A stretch of 64,000 nt of DNA from Cacajao melanocephalus. Taxonomy: Eukaryota > Chordata > Mammalia > Primates > Pitheciidae. The first letter of the stretch is position 1. The number at the start of each line of letters is the position of its first letter. The translations under genes and the position numbers were made by a program. Below are positions 49,541-64,000 of this stretch, piece after piece. The notes under the pieces are model-generated. The model had not been told where the DNA came from, ran no database searches, and was given only the letters and a program-made list of their open reading frames with translations. The DNA lies in contig CAUYLG010041567.1 of assembly GCA_963573385.1 (NCBI GenBank), forward strand, positions 1 through 64,000, written 5' to 3'.

Positions 49541-49920
49541 TATACAAACCCCTTGATTTCCTTTCTCTATTTTCCTTCTGTCACTTGAGGGTTTTAGGAC
49601 CCATTTTTTCCATTCGATGACCCCAATTTCTACTCTTCCCCACCAGCTCCAGTTCTTTCCCACTCCCCATCCCCTCTTTAAACTCATGCATACCCTGACC
49701 TCCCTATCTGTTTCCTATGAAATGAATCTATGCTGAAGTCACAGTGGGCAAAAATGAGTTGATTGTCTCAGGGTCAGGGAGGGGTTTCTCGTAACAGGGG
49801 CCTTCAGTGCCTCAGCCCAAGACAGAGACTCCAGCAGTGGAAACTTGGGCAGCACAGTGGGGACATCTCAGAGAACATTGTTAGGTCTGTCACCCCACAG
49901 TGTGTGGTGTGGCCATTTCC
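49541..49920. other. Unique intron
   Basis: Nothing supported. Confidence 0.5.
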
Positions 49921-50460
49921 AGGCTCTCCCTCCTTCTTGAAGTTTTGCTTATGCCACTCCCTGTGCTGGGCACTGTCCCTGCCCTCAGAGTGCTCTCTCT
50001 GGCTGGGAGATGTGGTGGTGCAGGACTTTCAGATCTCCTGGAGGCAGAACCTCAGAGAAGGCTGAGGCTGGTCCATCATCAGCACCCCCAGCTCCCAGTT
50101 AGGGCCAAGGGTTATTCAGAAGAGGGCTGACCTCCTGTGTCTATGGACTTGACAAGAGTCAGGTAATAGGATCAGATTAGAAACAAAGCTATTGGGGCTT
50201 AGAGGGAGGAGAGATGGATTCTTTAGTGTGTGTGGAAGGGACAGTGGGAGAGGAGTCAGGGGGCAGATGGGGCCAGATCGTGGAACACTGAGCACCAGCA
50301 TCAGCCCAGGTCAAGAGAAGCGGTCGTCATCTGCTTGTTTGTCCGTTGATTCAGTTAGTATTTGTTGAGCATCTACCATGTACTGGGGTTGAGCACCTAC
50401 CCTGTGCTGGGGTGCTGTGGAAAATGAAACATGCTCACACAGTCTTGATGGTCAGGGTAT
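49921..50460 (-). mobile_element. L2 relics, antisense
   Basis: 'cactccctgtgctgggcactgtccctgccctcagagtgc'; later 'gttgattcagttagtatttgttgagcatctaccatgtactgggg'. A 24-bp tandem (gagcatctaccatgtactgggg / gagcacctaccctgtgctgggg) lies at about 50368-50413. Confidence 0.65.
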
Positions 50461-50535
50461 GCATTTTGGCACTTCCATGGAAAAGCTGTGGGACTCTGGG
50501 TACAAGTGACAGGTGACCTCAAAAGAATGTGACTT

Positions 50536-50745
50536 ACAGCTTAGGCAACATAGCAAGACCCCATCTTCACAAAAATTTAAAAATTTAAAAATTAGCCGAA
50601 TGTGGTGACATGCGCCTGTAGTCCTAACTACTTAGGAGGCTGAGACAGGAGGATCACTTGAGCCCAAAAGTTTGAGGCTACAGTGAGCTATGATTGTGCT
50701 ACTGCACTCCAGCCTGGATGACAGAGCAAGATTCTTAAATAATAA
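50536..50745 (+). mobile_element. Alu, 5'-truncated
   Basis: Begins mid-left-monomer ('cttaggcaacatagcaagacccc') and runs through the right monomer to a tail that becomes AAT/AAC repeats (50740-50760). Confidence 0.88.
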
Positions 50746-50762
50746 TAACAACAACAACAGTA

Positions 50763-51704
<942 letters not shown>

Positions 51705-51796
51705 TAGAAGGGGAAACACACATTAAACAAACAAATAACATCAAGCAATGAAAACTATTATGATTTTTAAAATCAGGAATAATGAGTGATACAGGA

Positions 51797-52085
51797 CCAG
51801 GCACAGTGGCTCACACCTGTAATCCCAGAATTTTGGGAGGCCAAGGCGGGCAGATCACCTGAGGTCCAGAGTTCGAGACCAGAGTGGCCAATATGGCCAA
51901 ACCCCATCTCTACTAAAAATACAAAAAAAATTTAGCCAGGCATGGTGGCATGTGCCTGTAGTCCCATCTACTTGGGAGACTAGGCAGGAGAATTACTTGA
52001 ACCCGGGAGACGGAGGTCACAGTGAGCCAAGATTGTGCCACTGCACTCCAGCCTGGGCAAGACAGAGGGAGACTCCCTCTCAAAA
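51797..52085 (+). mobile_element. Alu (AluS-like)
   Basis: 'accaggcacagtggctcacacctg' to 'gactccctctc' plus A-tail. Imperfect direct repeat gagtgatac / gaatgatat on either side. Confidence 0.94.
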
Positions 52086-52099
52086 AAAAGAAAAAGAAT

Positions 52100-52380
52100 G
52101 ATATGGATGTACGATTTTAGGTGTAGGGAATGTAGCCTGAAGAAGGGATATTTGAGCACAGACCCAAATGAAGTAAGGGACAAGCCATTGACGGAAAGGG
52201 GGATCTGAGCAGAGGGAATGACAAGGGTGAAGGCCTTGAGGCAGGAGGGCGCCTGGTTCCTGAGGAGCAGGAAGGAGGCTGGAGCTGCTGCAGTCACTTT
52301 ATGGGTCACTGTGAGGATAAAAAGGGCGATGGATATGATGTGCCCAGCATTCATCCCAGTTGTTCAACAAATAAGGTACC
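52100..52380 (-). mobile_element. L2 LINE, antisense
   Basis: 'gggatatttgagcacagacccaaatgaagtaaggg', 'gaatgacaagggtgaaggccttgaggcaggagggcgcctgg', then a 'caggaaggaggctggagctgc' segment. Confidence 0.75.
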
Positions 52381-53640
52381 CACATGTCATGATTTGCCCA
52401 GCACAGTTCTGGAGTAATTACTAACAGCTTCCTTTTCAAGCTCTTTTTCAAGCATCCCCATTGGGATAATAAAGTATGTGGTCATCACATCAATAAATAA
52501 TAGCTATTTATTGGGAAATTATATTCCCCAAGGCATTTCTGGGAAAGCAGCATCCCTGCGTCTCAGGGGATGAGCTGTCTTCCCCTGACTACCATCTTCC
52601 CAAGCCCCGCCCCGTGTTCCTGCCCTGAAGGAGCAGCCCCACCAGGCACAGCTGTGCTGATGCCAGGCCCTCATCCTCATGAGCTCCTGGGCAGGTGAGT
52701 GCACCGGTGTCTCACGGTTGCCACATTTTTAGCCTGTGGGTTCCAGGCGGCTTCTTCGTGTCCTCAGACATGTATCTGGAGGAGGTGCCATGGGGACAGG
52801 ATGGGGATTTGCACAGGGAGGCAGGAGGCTGACAGGGGTCACACCTAGATCGTCCTGTGAGCTCAGCTTGCCCTTAGTCCCCCCAGCCCCTTGCCATCAG
52901 TTTCTCTTTGTGTGCTGGAGACAGTTTCCTTGTGGACATGAGGGATGCAAATGAGGTAGCAGATGAGTAGCCCAGGGGCTGTGGGAGGCAGGAGCAAGTG
53001 CCTGGGTGACAGCAGTGCCTCCTGGGCGGGGCAGTGGGGTCCTGTAACCTTATCCATCCACCTGGCCCTGGCGAGACCCCTTCTCCATCCCCAGCACCTG
53101 CCTCATCCTGACCCTGCTGAGACTCAGAATTCAGCTTCCTTTAATATCTCGATTTGCAAGTGCTTAATAAAAATACATGCCTGACTTCCTTGGTCTTTAA
53201 AATGGGCCTGATAGTGTCCATCTGTCATTTTCCTGGGGTGAATCAGATGATACAATGGCTGACAAGGGCATGCCCTCTGTACCAGGGCAGCAGGTGAGGA
53301 GGGGCCAGGTCATGACCTCCTTTTTTCCAAAAAGTGTCAGCCCAGGCCTCTGTATACAGGTGATCATGAAGTGCTTCTCACAGCAGATGGCAGAGAGGTG
53401 ATATGTGCTGAGGGCTGCTGACCAATTTGGCTCAGTCTCCCTTTTGCAGATGCTGGAGGGGACCATCCTTCACTGCCTTACTCCTTCCCCAGTGGGCTGT
53501 GGGCCTCTGCTGCCCCAGAGGCTGCTTGTGAGTCGGGGAAGGAGGGCTGTTTCTACCAGCACCACAAGCCCCTCACTCAGGAATCCCAAAGGCCTGAGGT
53601 GTCAGATGTCATACTGGGGCAGCTGGATTGTTGGTTTATG
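52381..53640. other. Unique intron
   Basis: Repeat-poor 1.2 kb. Donor-like gggcagGTGAGTgc (GT at 52695-52696) with no clear matching acceptor. 53140-53180 is AT-rich. No exon called. Confidence 0.4.
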
Positions 53641-53815
53641 TCTGTGGGCCCAGATATATCTAAGCTTCAGTCCCGACTCCAGCGTGTGCCTCGGGCCCTC
53701 CAGCGAGTGACTTCATCTCTCGAACTTCCGGTTTCTCCTCTGTGAAATGGAGATCGTAAGAGAGGCTGCTCCCGGAGTGGCTGGGAGCACCCTGCCTGGC
53801 ACAGAGGAGGGAGTG
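53641..53815 (+). mobile_element. MIR SINE
   Basis: 'gtgacttcatctctcgaacttccggtttctcctctgtgaaatgg' and a 'cctgcctggcacagagg' end. Confidence 0.7.
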
Positions 53816-53936
53816 GCACCCACTGCTCCCACTCTGTTGGGATTACTGCCATCTTTGTGCAGTCTTTTCCGGGTGGGCAAGACCTGAGATGACATCAGTA
53901 CTTTGTAAATGGCAGACCCCCTACAAGAGGAATCCC

Positions 53937-54423
53937 CAGTCCTTGGCCACAACCAGTACTGGTCCATGGCCTGTTAGGAACTGGGCTGCACAGCAGGAGG
54001 TGAGCAGCAGGCCTGTTAGATCAGCGGCAGCATTAGATTCTTAGAGGAACTCAAACCCTGCTGTGAACCGTGAATGCGAGGGATCCAGGCTGAGTGCTCC
54101 TTATGAGAATCTAATGCCTGATAGTCTGTCACTGTCACCCATCACCCCCAGATGGGACTGTCTAGTTGCACGAAAATCAGCTCAGGGCTCACACTGGTTC
54201 TGCATTATGGTGAGTTGTATAGTTATTTTAGTATATATTACAATGTAATAATAGTAACAATAAATGTAATGCTCTTGAATCATCCCGAAACCATCCCCAC
54301 TTCTCTGTGGAAAAACATGTTGGTAGGGAGGATAGACAATATCTCCCCTCCTGGAGCTTGCTTTAGAAATGAGGGCTTCTCCAAACCCACCTGCTCTGGT
54401 GCTGAAAAGGTTGGGGACCACTG
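53937..54423 (+). mobile_element. MER1A-type hAT nonautonomous transposon
   Basis: 'ggtccatggcctgttaggaactgggctgcacagcaggaggtgagcagcagg' at the left and 'aaaaggttggggaccactg' at the right, with the extra 'attatggtgagttgtatag...' AT-rich middle that makes the A form longer. About 487 bp. Target duplication no longer visible. Confidence 0.82.
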
Positions 54424-54459
54424 CTCTATGAGACAGCAGGGCAGGCACAAGGTCACAGT

Positions 54460-55490
54460 CTTTAATTTGTTCGACAGATATTTACTAAGCACTTACTATG
54501 CCCCAGACACTGTACTGGGGGCTATGGGTGTGATGCACTGCCAGGTCAGGTGGTATAAGTGCTAAAAAGCAAAATGACTAGGACAAATTGCTAGGAAGTG
54601 CAGGCAGGCAAGACAAGGTGTCTGGTCCAGGACCAGGTAGGCCTCTCTGAGGAGGTGACAGCTACAAAAGCTCAGGGAATGGAGGGAGGGAGGGAGTCCT
54701 GGGCGATCCAGTGAAGAGTGGTCCTGGCGGCAGAAACAGCAAGTGCAGAGGGCCTGGGGTGGAACGGCTGCAACTGAAGAAGAGCCAGGAGGCCAGAGTG
54801 GGGGAAGGAGGGTGTGATGGTGAGAGTGGGGGGTGTCAGAGATGTGCATGGAGCCAGACCTTGTGGGACCCTGTAAGCCAGGGCGGTCTCAGCCTCCACT
54901 CAGTGAGATGGGAGCCACTGAGGGCTTTGAGCAGAGACTGTCTCAACAGGACCATCTGGCTACGGTGTGGAGACCGGGCTGAAAGGATCATGAGTGGAGG
55001 CAGGGAGGCCATGGGGCCTCTAATTTGGGGGAGAGGTGATGGTGGCTGGGACCCAGTGGCTGAGGTGGAGGTGAGGAGGGCCAGCTGGATTCTAGAGATG
55101 CTTCGAAGGGTGGAGAAGCAGTGTTTCCTGGAGGATTGGGTGTGGGGTGAGAGAGAGGAGTCCAGGAAGATGGGAAGGTTTTTGTCGGGGAAAAAAACCT
55201 GGAGCCACCCTCAAGTGGGATGGAGAAAACTGCAGGAGGAGCAGGTTCAGGAGAGGAAGGGAAGGTGGTGAAAATGGCCTGATACCTTTTAGACATCCAG
55301 GTGGAGAGGCTCCGTGGGCAGTGCTGCATGGAGACATCTGGAGTTTGGGGGAGGCCGGGCTGGACGTGCCAGTGACCAGGACAGGAGGCTGGAAGGGTCA
55401 CCAAGGAGTGAGTGTTGGTAGAGGGTGAGGGGCTGGGGCCCTCATGGTCACTTCAGGCGGGGAGGTGTGGGTGACAGGAAGCGTATCTGG
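54460..55490 (-). mobile_element. Long L2 LINE, antisense
   Basis: About 1 kb in continuous L2 order: 'gtttgttcgacagatatttactaagcacttactatgccccagacac'-type start, 'aggtaggcctctctgaggaggtgacag', 'cagaaacagcaagtgcagagggcctgggg', 'gagatgggagccactgagggctttgagc', 'ttctagagatgcttcgaaggg', 'gaggagtccaggaagatgggaagg'. The longest single L2 in the window. Overlapping ORFs are relic frames. Confidence 0.85.
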
Positions 55491-55925
55491 TGAACTGAAA
55501 GTCTAGATGTTGGTCTGTTATAAAGACATAAAGAAGACTGGGCCCCTTGCTGTTATGTAACATCTGCGAGAGGGGGCAGCAGAAATGAGTGGCTGCTCAG
55601 GAGGCCTGGGTTCTGTGCTGCCCCCACCTCCTCCTCCGTCCACTGTGTGGCCTTGCTCATGGACCTGCCCTCTCTGAGCCTCGGTTCCTTGACTCTGGCG
55701 AATTGTCCTTTTGGCATCTCCTGTGGAGGTGCTGGGGCAGCCTTGGAGACTCCAAGGGCCCTAGAACCATGGAAAATGGGGAGAAGGGGTGGGCAGGGGT
55801 CCCAATGAGCTCAGGGCGAGGGTGGGGAAAAAGCTAGGCCTGCAGAGCAGCTTTCCTGGAGGGGTTTGCAGACAGGGAAGCCACAGCTTAGAGGAAGACC
55901 CCCTCCAAGCCACTCTGCCCTGTGG
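55491..55925. other. Unique intron with a MIR piece
   Basis: 55620-55700 is forward MIR ('gtgtggccttgctcatggacctgccctctctgagcctcggttcc'). Confidence 0.5.
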
Positions 55926-56060
55926 CAGGTCCTGCTGGGATGACTGAGAGGGGGCGGCTCTGGCAGGAGTCACATGGTGACTTCAGCTGTCCCTGCAAAG
56001 TGGCTGAGTCAGCATCTGGGCTGGGCTGGGCTTCAGTGCCCAGGTGCAGCTTCTCCATGG
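55926..56060. promoter_or_regulatory. Candidate enhancer with a MAF/NRF2/AP-1 site
   Basis: ggctgagtcagca at 56002-56014 matches 12 of 13 positions of the palindromic MARE, and on the other strand contains the TGACTCAGC antioxidant-response core. Also tcacatggtga (E-box-like) at 55970-55980. Repeat-free surroundings. Inference. Confidence 0.35.
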
Positions 56061-56189
56061 CCAGGCAGGAGAGGGGAGGCCCCTTCCGCCCTCTCCTCAG
56101 CCTTGGGGCCTTTTTTTTGCTGCTGACCTTTTTGAGGACTCTTTTTTTGTTTTCACCATAAAGGGCAGAAGCATTTCTTGTAAGCACCT

Positions 56190-56640
56190 GGTTACAAACT
56201 TAGCACATGCAGGCCACAAGGGGCCCAGGAGCCGTACAGCTGGGGAAGCTGAGGCCTGGTGTTGGAGAGAGACTTGTCCTGGTCACAGGAGCTGGAGCAG
56301 AGCTGGGGCTCCAACCTGGGTCTGCCACTTTGCCATTCAGAACTCTGAGGAACTTAGGGGACTGGGGAGGAAGAGGAGCGGACAAAGGCAGTGAGAAGAT
56401 GCAGCAGCTCTGATGGCCGGCTCAGCCCAAGAGGCAGGAGGCCACACCTGCCAGGGGCTTCCTATAGATCCAGTTCTATACAGAATGTCCCGTGTGCTCC
56501 TGCCCACAACTGTGCCATCATCATATCCGTCTGAGTCAGAGAGGTTGAGCGGCTTACCTAAGGTCACCTGGCAAGTGAGGGGCAGAAGTGGGTTTGCATC
56601 CAGGTCAGCTCCCTCAAGCACCTGCTCTCTTTCCCCTACT
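56190..56640 (-). mobile_element. Two antisense MIR fragments
   Basis: 56225-56340 ('gtacagctggggaagctgaggcc', then 'gagcagagctggggctccaacctggg') and 56480-56620 ('gagaggttgagcggcttacctaaggtcacctggcaagtgagg'). Confidence 0.65.
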
Positions 56641-56848
56641 GCCCCTTGACAACTGTGGAGAACCAAACGGGAGGCAGGTGTGGGAAGGACAGAGTTCCCT
56701 GCCTGCTGGCCAGCCTCTCACTCCAGAGCACACTCTCTCTGGAAGATTTGTCAACTCCACCGGTGTCCCTCTGAACACTCACAGTCCCCATATGGGCAGC
56801 TCCATCCCTGACCTTTCCCTGGAGCTCTCCTGGAAGGCATTCCCAATG
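56641..56848. other. No recognised feature
   Basis: Unique intron. Confidence 0.5.
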
Positions 56849-56980
56849 TCCTGATTGAGCCCAGGAGTTCAAAGCTGCAGTGAACTGCTGTCACCCCACT
56901 GCACTCCAGTGTGGGTGACAGAGCCAGACCTCAGCCTCCCAAAGTATTGGGATTACAAGCATGAGCCACTGCGCCCCGCA
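56849..56980. mobile_element. Chimeric Alu: plus fragment fused to minus fragment
   Basis: 56854-56928 is plus-strand Alu ('ttgagcccaggagttcaaagctgcag', 'gcactccagtgtgggtgacagagcc'). It switches at about 56929 to minus-strand Alu ('tcagcctcccaaagtattgggattacaagcatgagccactgcgcccc'). Confidence 0.85.
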
Positions 56981-57195
56981 GCATGTTTTTGATGTTCATC
57001 TGTGTTGTTGCATGTTTCAGTGCTTTATTCCTTTTTAATGCTGAATAATATTCCATTTTATGGACATTCCACATTTTGCTTATCTGTTTGCTGGTCAATG
57101 GGCATTATTTCCAGCTTGGGGCTATTATGAATAATGCTGCTATGAATAATCACATACAAGTATTCCTGGGGACATATATTTTCATTTCTCTCGTA
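56981..57195 (-). mobile_element. L1M 3' region, antisense
   Basis: 'ttaatgctgaataatattccattttatgg', 'ctattatgaataatgctgctatgaataatcac', 'ggggacatatattttcatttctc'. Confidence 0.8.
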
Positions 57196-58160
<965 letters not shown>

Positions 58161-58425
58161 TTATAACCAAAAGCTTAGTATTCAATATACTCCCCAGGCA
58201 TCAGGACAGAAACCTAGGAGTCATCCCTGACTCCTCCCTCTACCTCATTCCCCGCATCAAACCAGCCCCAAATTGGATTGATTTTTAGTTGAAGTGTCTC
58301 CTGAATCTGTCTGCTGTCTTCGGGCCCCAGTGCCCTAGGTAAACCATTGTCAGCTCTCTCCTGGATCATGCCACCCACCTCTAGACTGACCCACATAGCT
58401 ACCAGGTGATCTTTCTCCCATACAC
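58161..58425. other. Unique or eroded L2-like intron
   Basis: 'acctaggagtcatccctgactcctccctc' resembles internal L2 text. Not firm. Confidence 0.4.
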
Positions 58426-58800
58426 ATTTGATGAAGCCCCCATTGCTCCCAGGGTAAAGGCCAGACTCCCTAGATTGGTACTGCAGGACCCTCATAAGCA
58501 AGCCCCCACCTACATTTCCAGCCCCATCTCTCCTTTCCCTCCTCTCTGCCTCCCCCAGAGCACACAGACCAGCACCTGACTTGCGCAGAAGTTATAAAAC
58601 ATGGCATGCTCTCCCCTCTTCCTGGCTTTTGTGCCAGCTGTTCTTTCTGCCTCCAATGCCCTTCCCCACTTTGCCCGCCTAGTGGACACCTCTGTATCCT
58701 CTAAGGCCCAGCCAAAGCCTTGCCTCCTTTTTGCTCTTTCTGTAATCACCCCAGCCTGGGTCAGGGCTTCCATCAGCCCTTGGGGCTCAAGAAGTGTTGG
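58426..58800 (+). mobile_element. L2 LINE
   Basis: 'cccccattgctcccagggtaaaggccagactccc', 'tggcttttgtgccagctgttctttctgcctcc', 'cctctaaggcccagccaaagccttgcctcc'. Confidence 0.8.
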
Positions 58801-59660
58801 TTTGTGATACAGTATTTCTGCCTTTTGCTCCAACCCACTGTGAGGAATCAGAAGAAGATTTGAATGAGGGAGGGAGGAAGAGCATGGCTGTGGACTCTCT
58901 GAGCTTGGTGTGAATAAGGGGATATGGAAGGACTGGAACTGCTTGAGTTTCCAAGGCCCAAAGACCCCAGGCAGGAGCATCTTTAGGAAGCACATAGAAA
59001 TGCCTCCCAAGATGAACAAAATGAACCAACAATGAGATCGGAGGATGGTTCCGAGAAAAGAAAAGTAGGGCAGGCGAGAGTGGGCCACTGTGGCAGGCCC
59101 TGAGAGTGCGGAATAGAAACAAAGAGATTACAGGGAAATGTCATTAAAGTGAAGATTTTCCACAGCCTTCGGAAGTCACCAAGTGGGACGAGAGGAGGCC
59201 AGGTGTCCATGAGGGGGCCGCAGATCCCGTCAGAGCTGCCAGAAAGTTTAAGGATTTACAAGACTAGCCCTTTGGAGGGCTTAGGGAGCATCTGATTTCT
59301 AGGTTCTCAACTGAAAACAAATGTGGGCACCACCTGGCTGGATCCTGAGTGAACCTTCCCAAGAAGCAACTGTAGAGGATTCAGGGGAGCACTGGACAGG
59401 CAGTCCGAGCCCGCTCTGCTGTCACTTGCTGTATGGTTCTTGGCTGCCATGTCCCGGGGTTTAGGGCTGTGGCCCACACTCACTGCTAATTCTGGAAGTC
59501 AATCCAGGGCACAGAAAACCGGAAACCAGTCGGGGCCTGACCTCCCCAGCAGGGCCATAGTGAGGCACGCATGAGACAGTGGATGTGAAAATGCAAACTG
59601 CAGTGCGGTGGTCCCACGTCACTGTCCCTCCTCTCACTCCTCCAGCTGAGTCAGTTCCCA
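58801..59660. other. Unique intron
   Basis: Repeat-poor 0.85 kb. No exon called. ORFs of 75-111 codons continue from the L2 shadow on the minus strand. Confidence 0.5.
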
Positions 59661-59870
59661 TCCTCGTGGCTCCCCAGCTGGTGCACAAACCTCACTCTTA
59701 CACTGCTCTGGTGTGGAACCTAATGTACAGCGCGCCTCCTCTCCTGCCAGGCCCTGAGTCCCTGAGGAGAGGGAGAAGCATGTTGGGCTCCTGTCCCCAA
59801 CATGTGGTGCAGTGCCTGTCCCAGAGCAGGAGTTGGGCAACTATTTCTTGAAGGACTTTGAATTGTAAAG
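59661..59870 (+). mobile_element. L2 LINE 3'-end fragment
   Basis: 'gtgcagtgcctgtcccagagcaggagttgggcaactatttcttgaaggac'. Confidence 0.55.
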
Positions 59871-60034
59871 AAACAGTTAACTTGAGAGTGCTGGTCAGCC
59901 TCGGTTTATAATAGCAGGGACCAGGTGATCATGGTAGAAATCTTTCTAACAAATTGGCAAAATGTTTTGTGAGTTGTCAAAAAATATAAGCATCCCAGAA
60001 ATGCAGTCTGGGGTTGAGAATGCTAAAGGTTCCC
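59871..60034. other. No recognised feature
   Basis: AT-rich unique DNA. Confidence 0.5.
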
Positions 60035-60440
<406 letters not shown>

Positions 60441-60489
60441 TTGAAAATCCATGCCCATGTGTTATCTTAAGCCCTGATCCTTCTGCAGG

Positions 60490-60740
60490 GGCTTCTGAGC
60501 ATTAGGGGAGACAGCTGGGGCTCTGCAGTCTGACCCAGAGTTCGAATCCCTGCTCAGCCATTTACTTGCTGTGTAGCCTGAGGCAAAGGAACTTTCTTCT
60601 CCTCCTTGAGGCTCAGTGTCCTCATCTGCAGTCCACAGAGCTGTGGATTCAAGGAGAAAGCAGGTAAAAGGCTTCCCACTTGGTACTGTGTGCAAGGACC
60701 TGCTATGAGGCACAGAGCGGTGTTCCTAGAGCTGTGAGAG
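60490..60740 (+). mobile_element. MIR SINE
   Basis: 'cagagttcgaatccctgctcagccatttacttgctgtgtagcctgaggc', 'gctcagtgtcctcatctgcag'. Confidence 0.82.
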
Positions 60741-61080
60741 ACAGCGCAGCTGTGAGAGAATGCTCCTATCAGAACATTCCTGGAGGGGATGCCTCCCAGG
60801 CCCTTGCAGCTTGGAGCCACTGCCCATGCTTCTCAAAATGAGGGCAAAGCATGCTGGGAGTTCATCGGGGCTGGGGGCTGATCTGGACCAGTGGCCAGTG
60901 GGTATGACTAGCTTGGGGCAGTTGGTAGGTGAGGGCAAGGCTAGAGCTGGTGGGGCTGGGAGGAAGGGCCGGCCCACTGAATCCTGGACAGGCACATGTG
61001 CCCTCCCTGCATAAACTCTGTTGTCTACTTGCTGATTGGGGGATAGAATGATACGAACACAAGCAGTCACAGCAGCTTTA
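60741..61080. other. Unique intron
   Basis: No firm feature. A MER5-like end is possible at 60835-60890. Confidence 0.45.
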
Positions 61081-61305
61081 GACTCCTTGAGCATTTCTCA
61101 TCTACCAGACACTATGCCAAGAGATATACTGAGTGTTTGCATTGGCTCAGCCCTCACAGCAGCCCTTTGTAATAGGTATGTTATTATTCCCATTTTTCAG
61201 ATAGGGAACACTGAGGCCATTCATCCAAGGTCACACAGCTATGAGGCAGTAGAGCTGGGATCTGACCCCAGGCTGTTTAACTCCTCAGAGTCCATGCTGG
61301 GATAA
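61081..61305 (-). mobile_element. MIR SINE, antisense, nearly full length
   Basis: 'ctaccagacactatgccaagag', 'ccctcacagcagccctttgtaataggtatgttattattccc', 'gaacactgaggccattcatccaaggtcacacagc'. Confidence 0.88.
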
Positions 61306-61540
61306 AGTCCAACTCCTGACCCAGTCCTGCAGGCCCTGTGGAGCCAGCCTCAGTTGCCCTTTCCACCCTCATCTCCATCATTCCCCCCCCTTCTTCTGGT
61401 CAAGTTCTCAGACATCCCAGGTGTCTCCCTCCGACATCTGTGCCCTTACTCACCCTTCGATGTAGATGCCACTCCTGGTCCCCTCCACCCTCTGCAGATT
61501 CCTATTCACCTGCCAGGACCCTGTTCTAGTGTATGAGCAT
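61306..61540 (+). mobile_element. L2 LINE fragment
   Basis: 'aagtccaactcctgacccagtcctgcaggccctgtgg' and the following C-rich text fit L2. Confidence 0.55.
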
Positions 61541-62250
61541 CTCCAGGCTGAAAACGGGTTTAAGTCATTTTTATGTCATAAAGTCCTGCACATGGCTTGG
61601 GGCATCGGGGCCATGGTGAATTGTGGGTGGCGGCTTGGTGGGTGGGTGATGAGTAGCTGGAAGGGTGGGAGGAGTGGATGAAGGGTGAACCAAGGGGCAG
61701 GTGGACAGATTGGGGAAGGAATGGGTGGGTGGTGCACACTGCAGTGCCCTGAGGGGGATGGGACCTGAGCAGAGCATGGGGGTGGCCATAGGGAGGGATG
61801 GGAGCAGGGAGGGGTCTAGGATAATGCCTACTTTTCTAGCTTGGAGACTTGAGTGGATCATGGTGTCATCAGGGAGGAGTGGGTTTAGGGGAGAAAGGGA
61901 TGAGGTCCCTTTTGGACGTGGGGGTGTGAGGGGCCAAGGGTTCAGGCGGCCACTGGGGAGATGAGCCTCAGGTTCAGAGGCGACACCAGGCTGCACAGAG
62001 AGACTCGGGAGGTCAGTATGGGTGGTGATTTGAGTCATGGGGGCCAATGGGGTCACCGCCTGGGGGCTAGGTGAGAAGGACTCAGAACAGATGAACAGCC
62101 ACATCTCAGAGCCAGCAGAGGAGGGGGAAGAATTATAGTCCTAGAGATAGAAAAGCCAGGAGTGTCAGAGCAATGGAAGAGGCTTGCGGAGAGGAGAAAG
62201 AAGGCGTGGGGGGTGTGAGAAGCCCTCAGGGCATGAGGGAACTCCGTCAG
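61541..62250. other. Unique or eroded antisense L2
   Basis: Strongly G-rich plus strand with GGTGGGTG runs (61620-61740). The 177-codon minus ORF is compositional. No gene evidence. Confidence 0.4.
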
Positions 62251-63015
<765 letters not shown>

Positions 63016-63035
63016 ATATATATGTATATATATGA
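63016..63035. repeat. (TA)n run between nested Alus
   Basis: atatatatatgtatatatatg, grown from the first Alu's A-tail. Confidence 0.95.

Positions 63036-64000
<965 letters not shown>

Noticed and set aside
52590..52696. Exon ending at gggcagGTGAGT
   Set aside because: Strong donor, but no credible acceptor or conserved ORF upstream. Isolated donors are common by chance.

Overview
The window is primate, almost certainly human, nuclear DNA. About thirty Alu copies, including a young AluY-type copy, sit among abundant old MIR, L2, L1M and hAT (MER1, MER5A) relics. The rest is GC-variable single-copy sequence with one CpG-island promoter. There is no bacterial-style coding: nearly all long ORFs fall in Alus, in TG/CA arrays or in GC-rich promoter DNA.

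Layout. 1-712 is the 5' UTR of a minus-strand L1 whose body lies left of the window. 713-8760 is intergenic or upstream DNA: MIR, L2, Alu and old L1, including an L1M > MER5A > AluY nest at 4925-6310. 8760-10150 is a CpG island with GC boxes and a probable non-coding first exon on the + strand, ending at a good splice donor (GT at 9352). It holds a 14-codon upstream ORF. No later coding exon is convincing, so 9352-64000 is best read as one very long first intron of an unidentified + strand gene. I could not name the gene from exon 1 alone.

Within that putative intron the main structures are: a five-unit composite CA minisatellite (15319-15645); a 2.2 kb TG-rich array (17938-20160) with higher-order repeats and a consensus 5' splice site at its right edge; an Alu carrying a perfect 22-bp inverted copy of its own sequence (22446-22498), a template-switch signature; an L1M block with nested Alus and a MER1-type transposon that keeps an 8-bp target duplication (27230-31890); an inverted pair of diverged copies of an unknown sequence (31920-31989 and 33033-33106); and a perfect 19-bp dyad with POU/homeodomain-like half-sites (42958-43008). 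Several unique stretches look like regulatory candidates: CCAAT/TATA-like at 14351-14386, an AT-rich block at 38116-38220, paired AP-1 sites at 43781-43811 and a MAF/NRF2-type site at 56002-56014.

Alu calls are the strongest. MIR and L2 calls rest on recognising consensus segments by eye, so their ends are approximate. Subfamily names are from memory. No function beyond promoter, exon 1 and intron is claimed for the gene.
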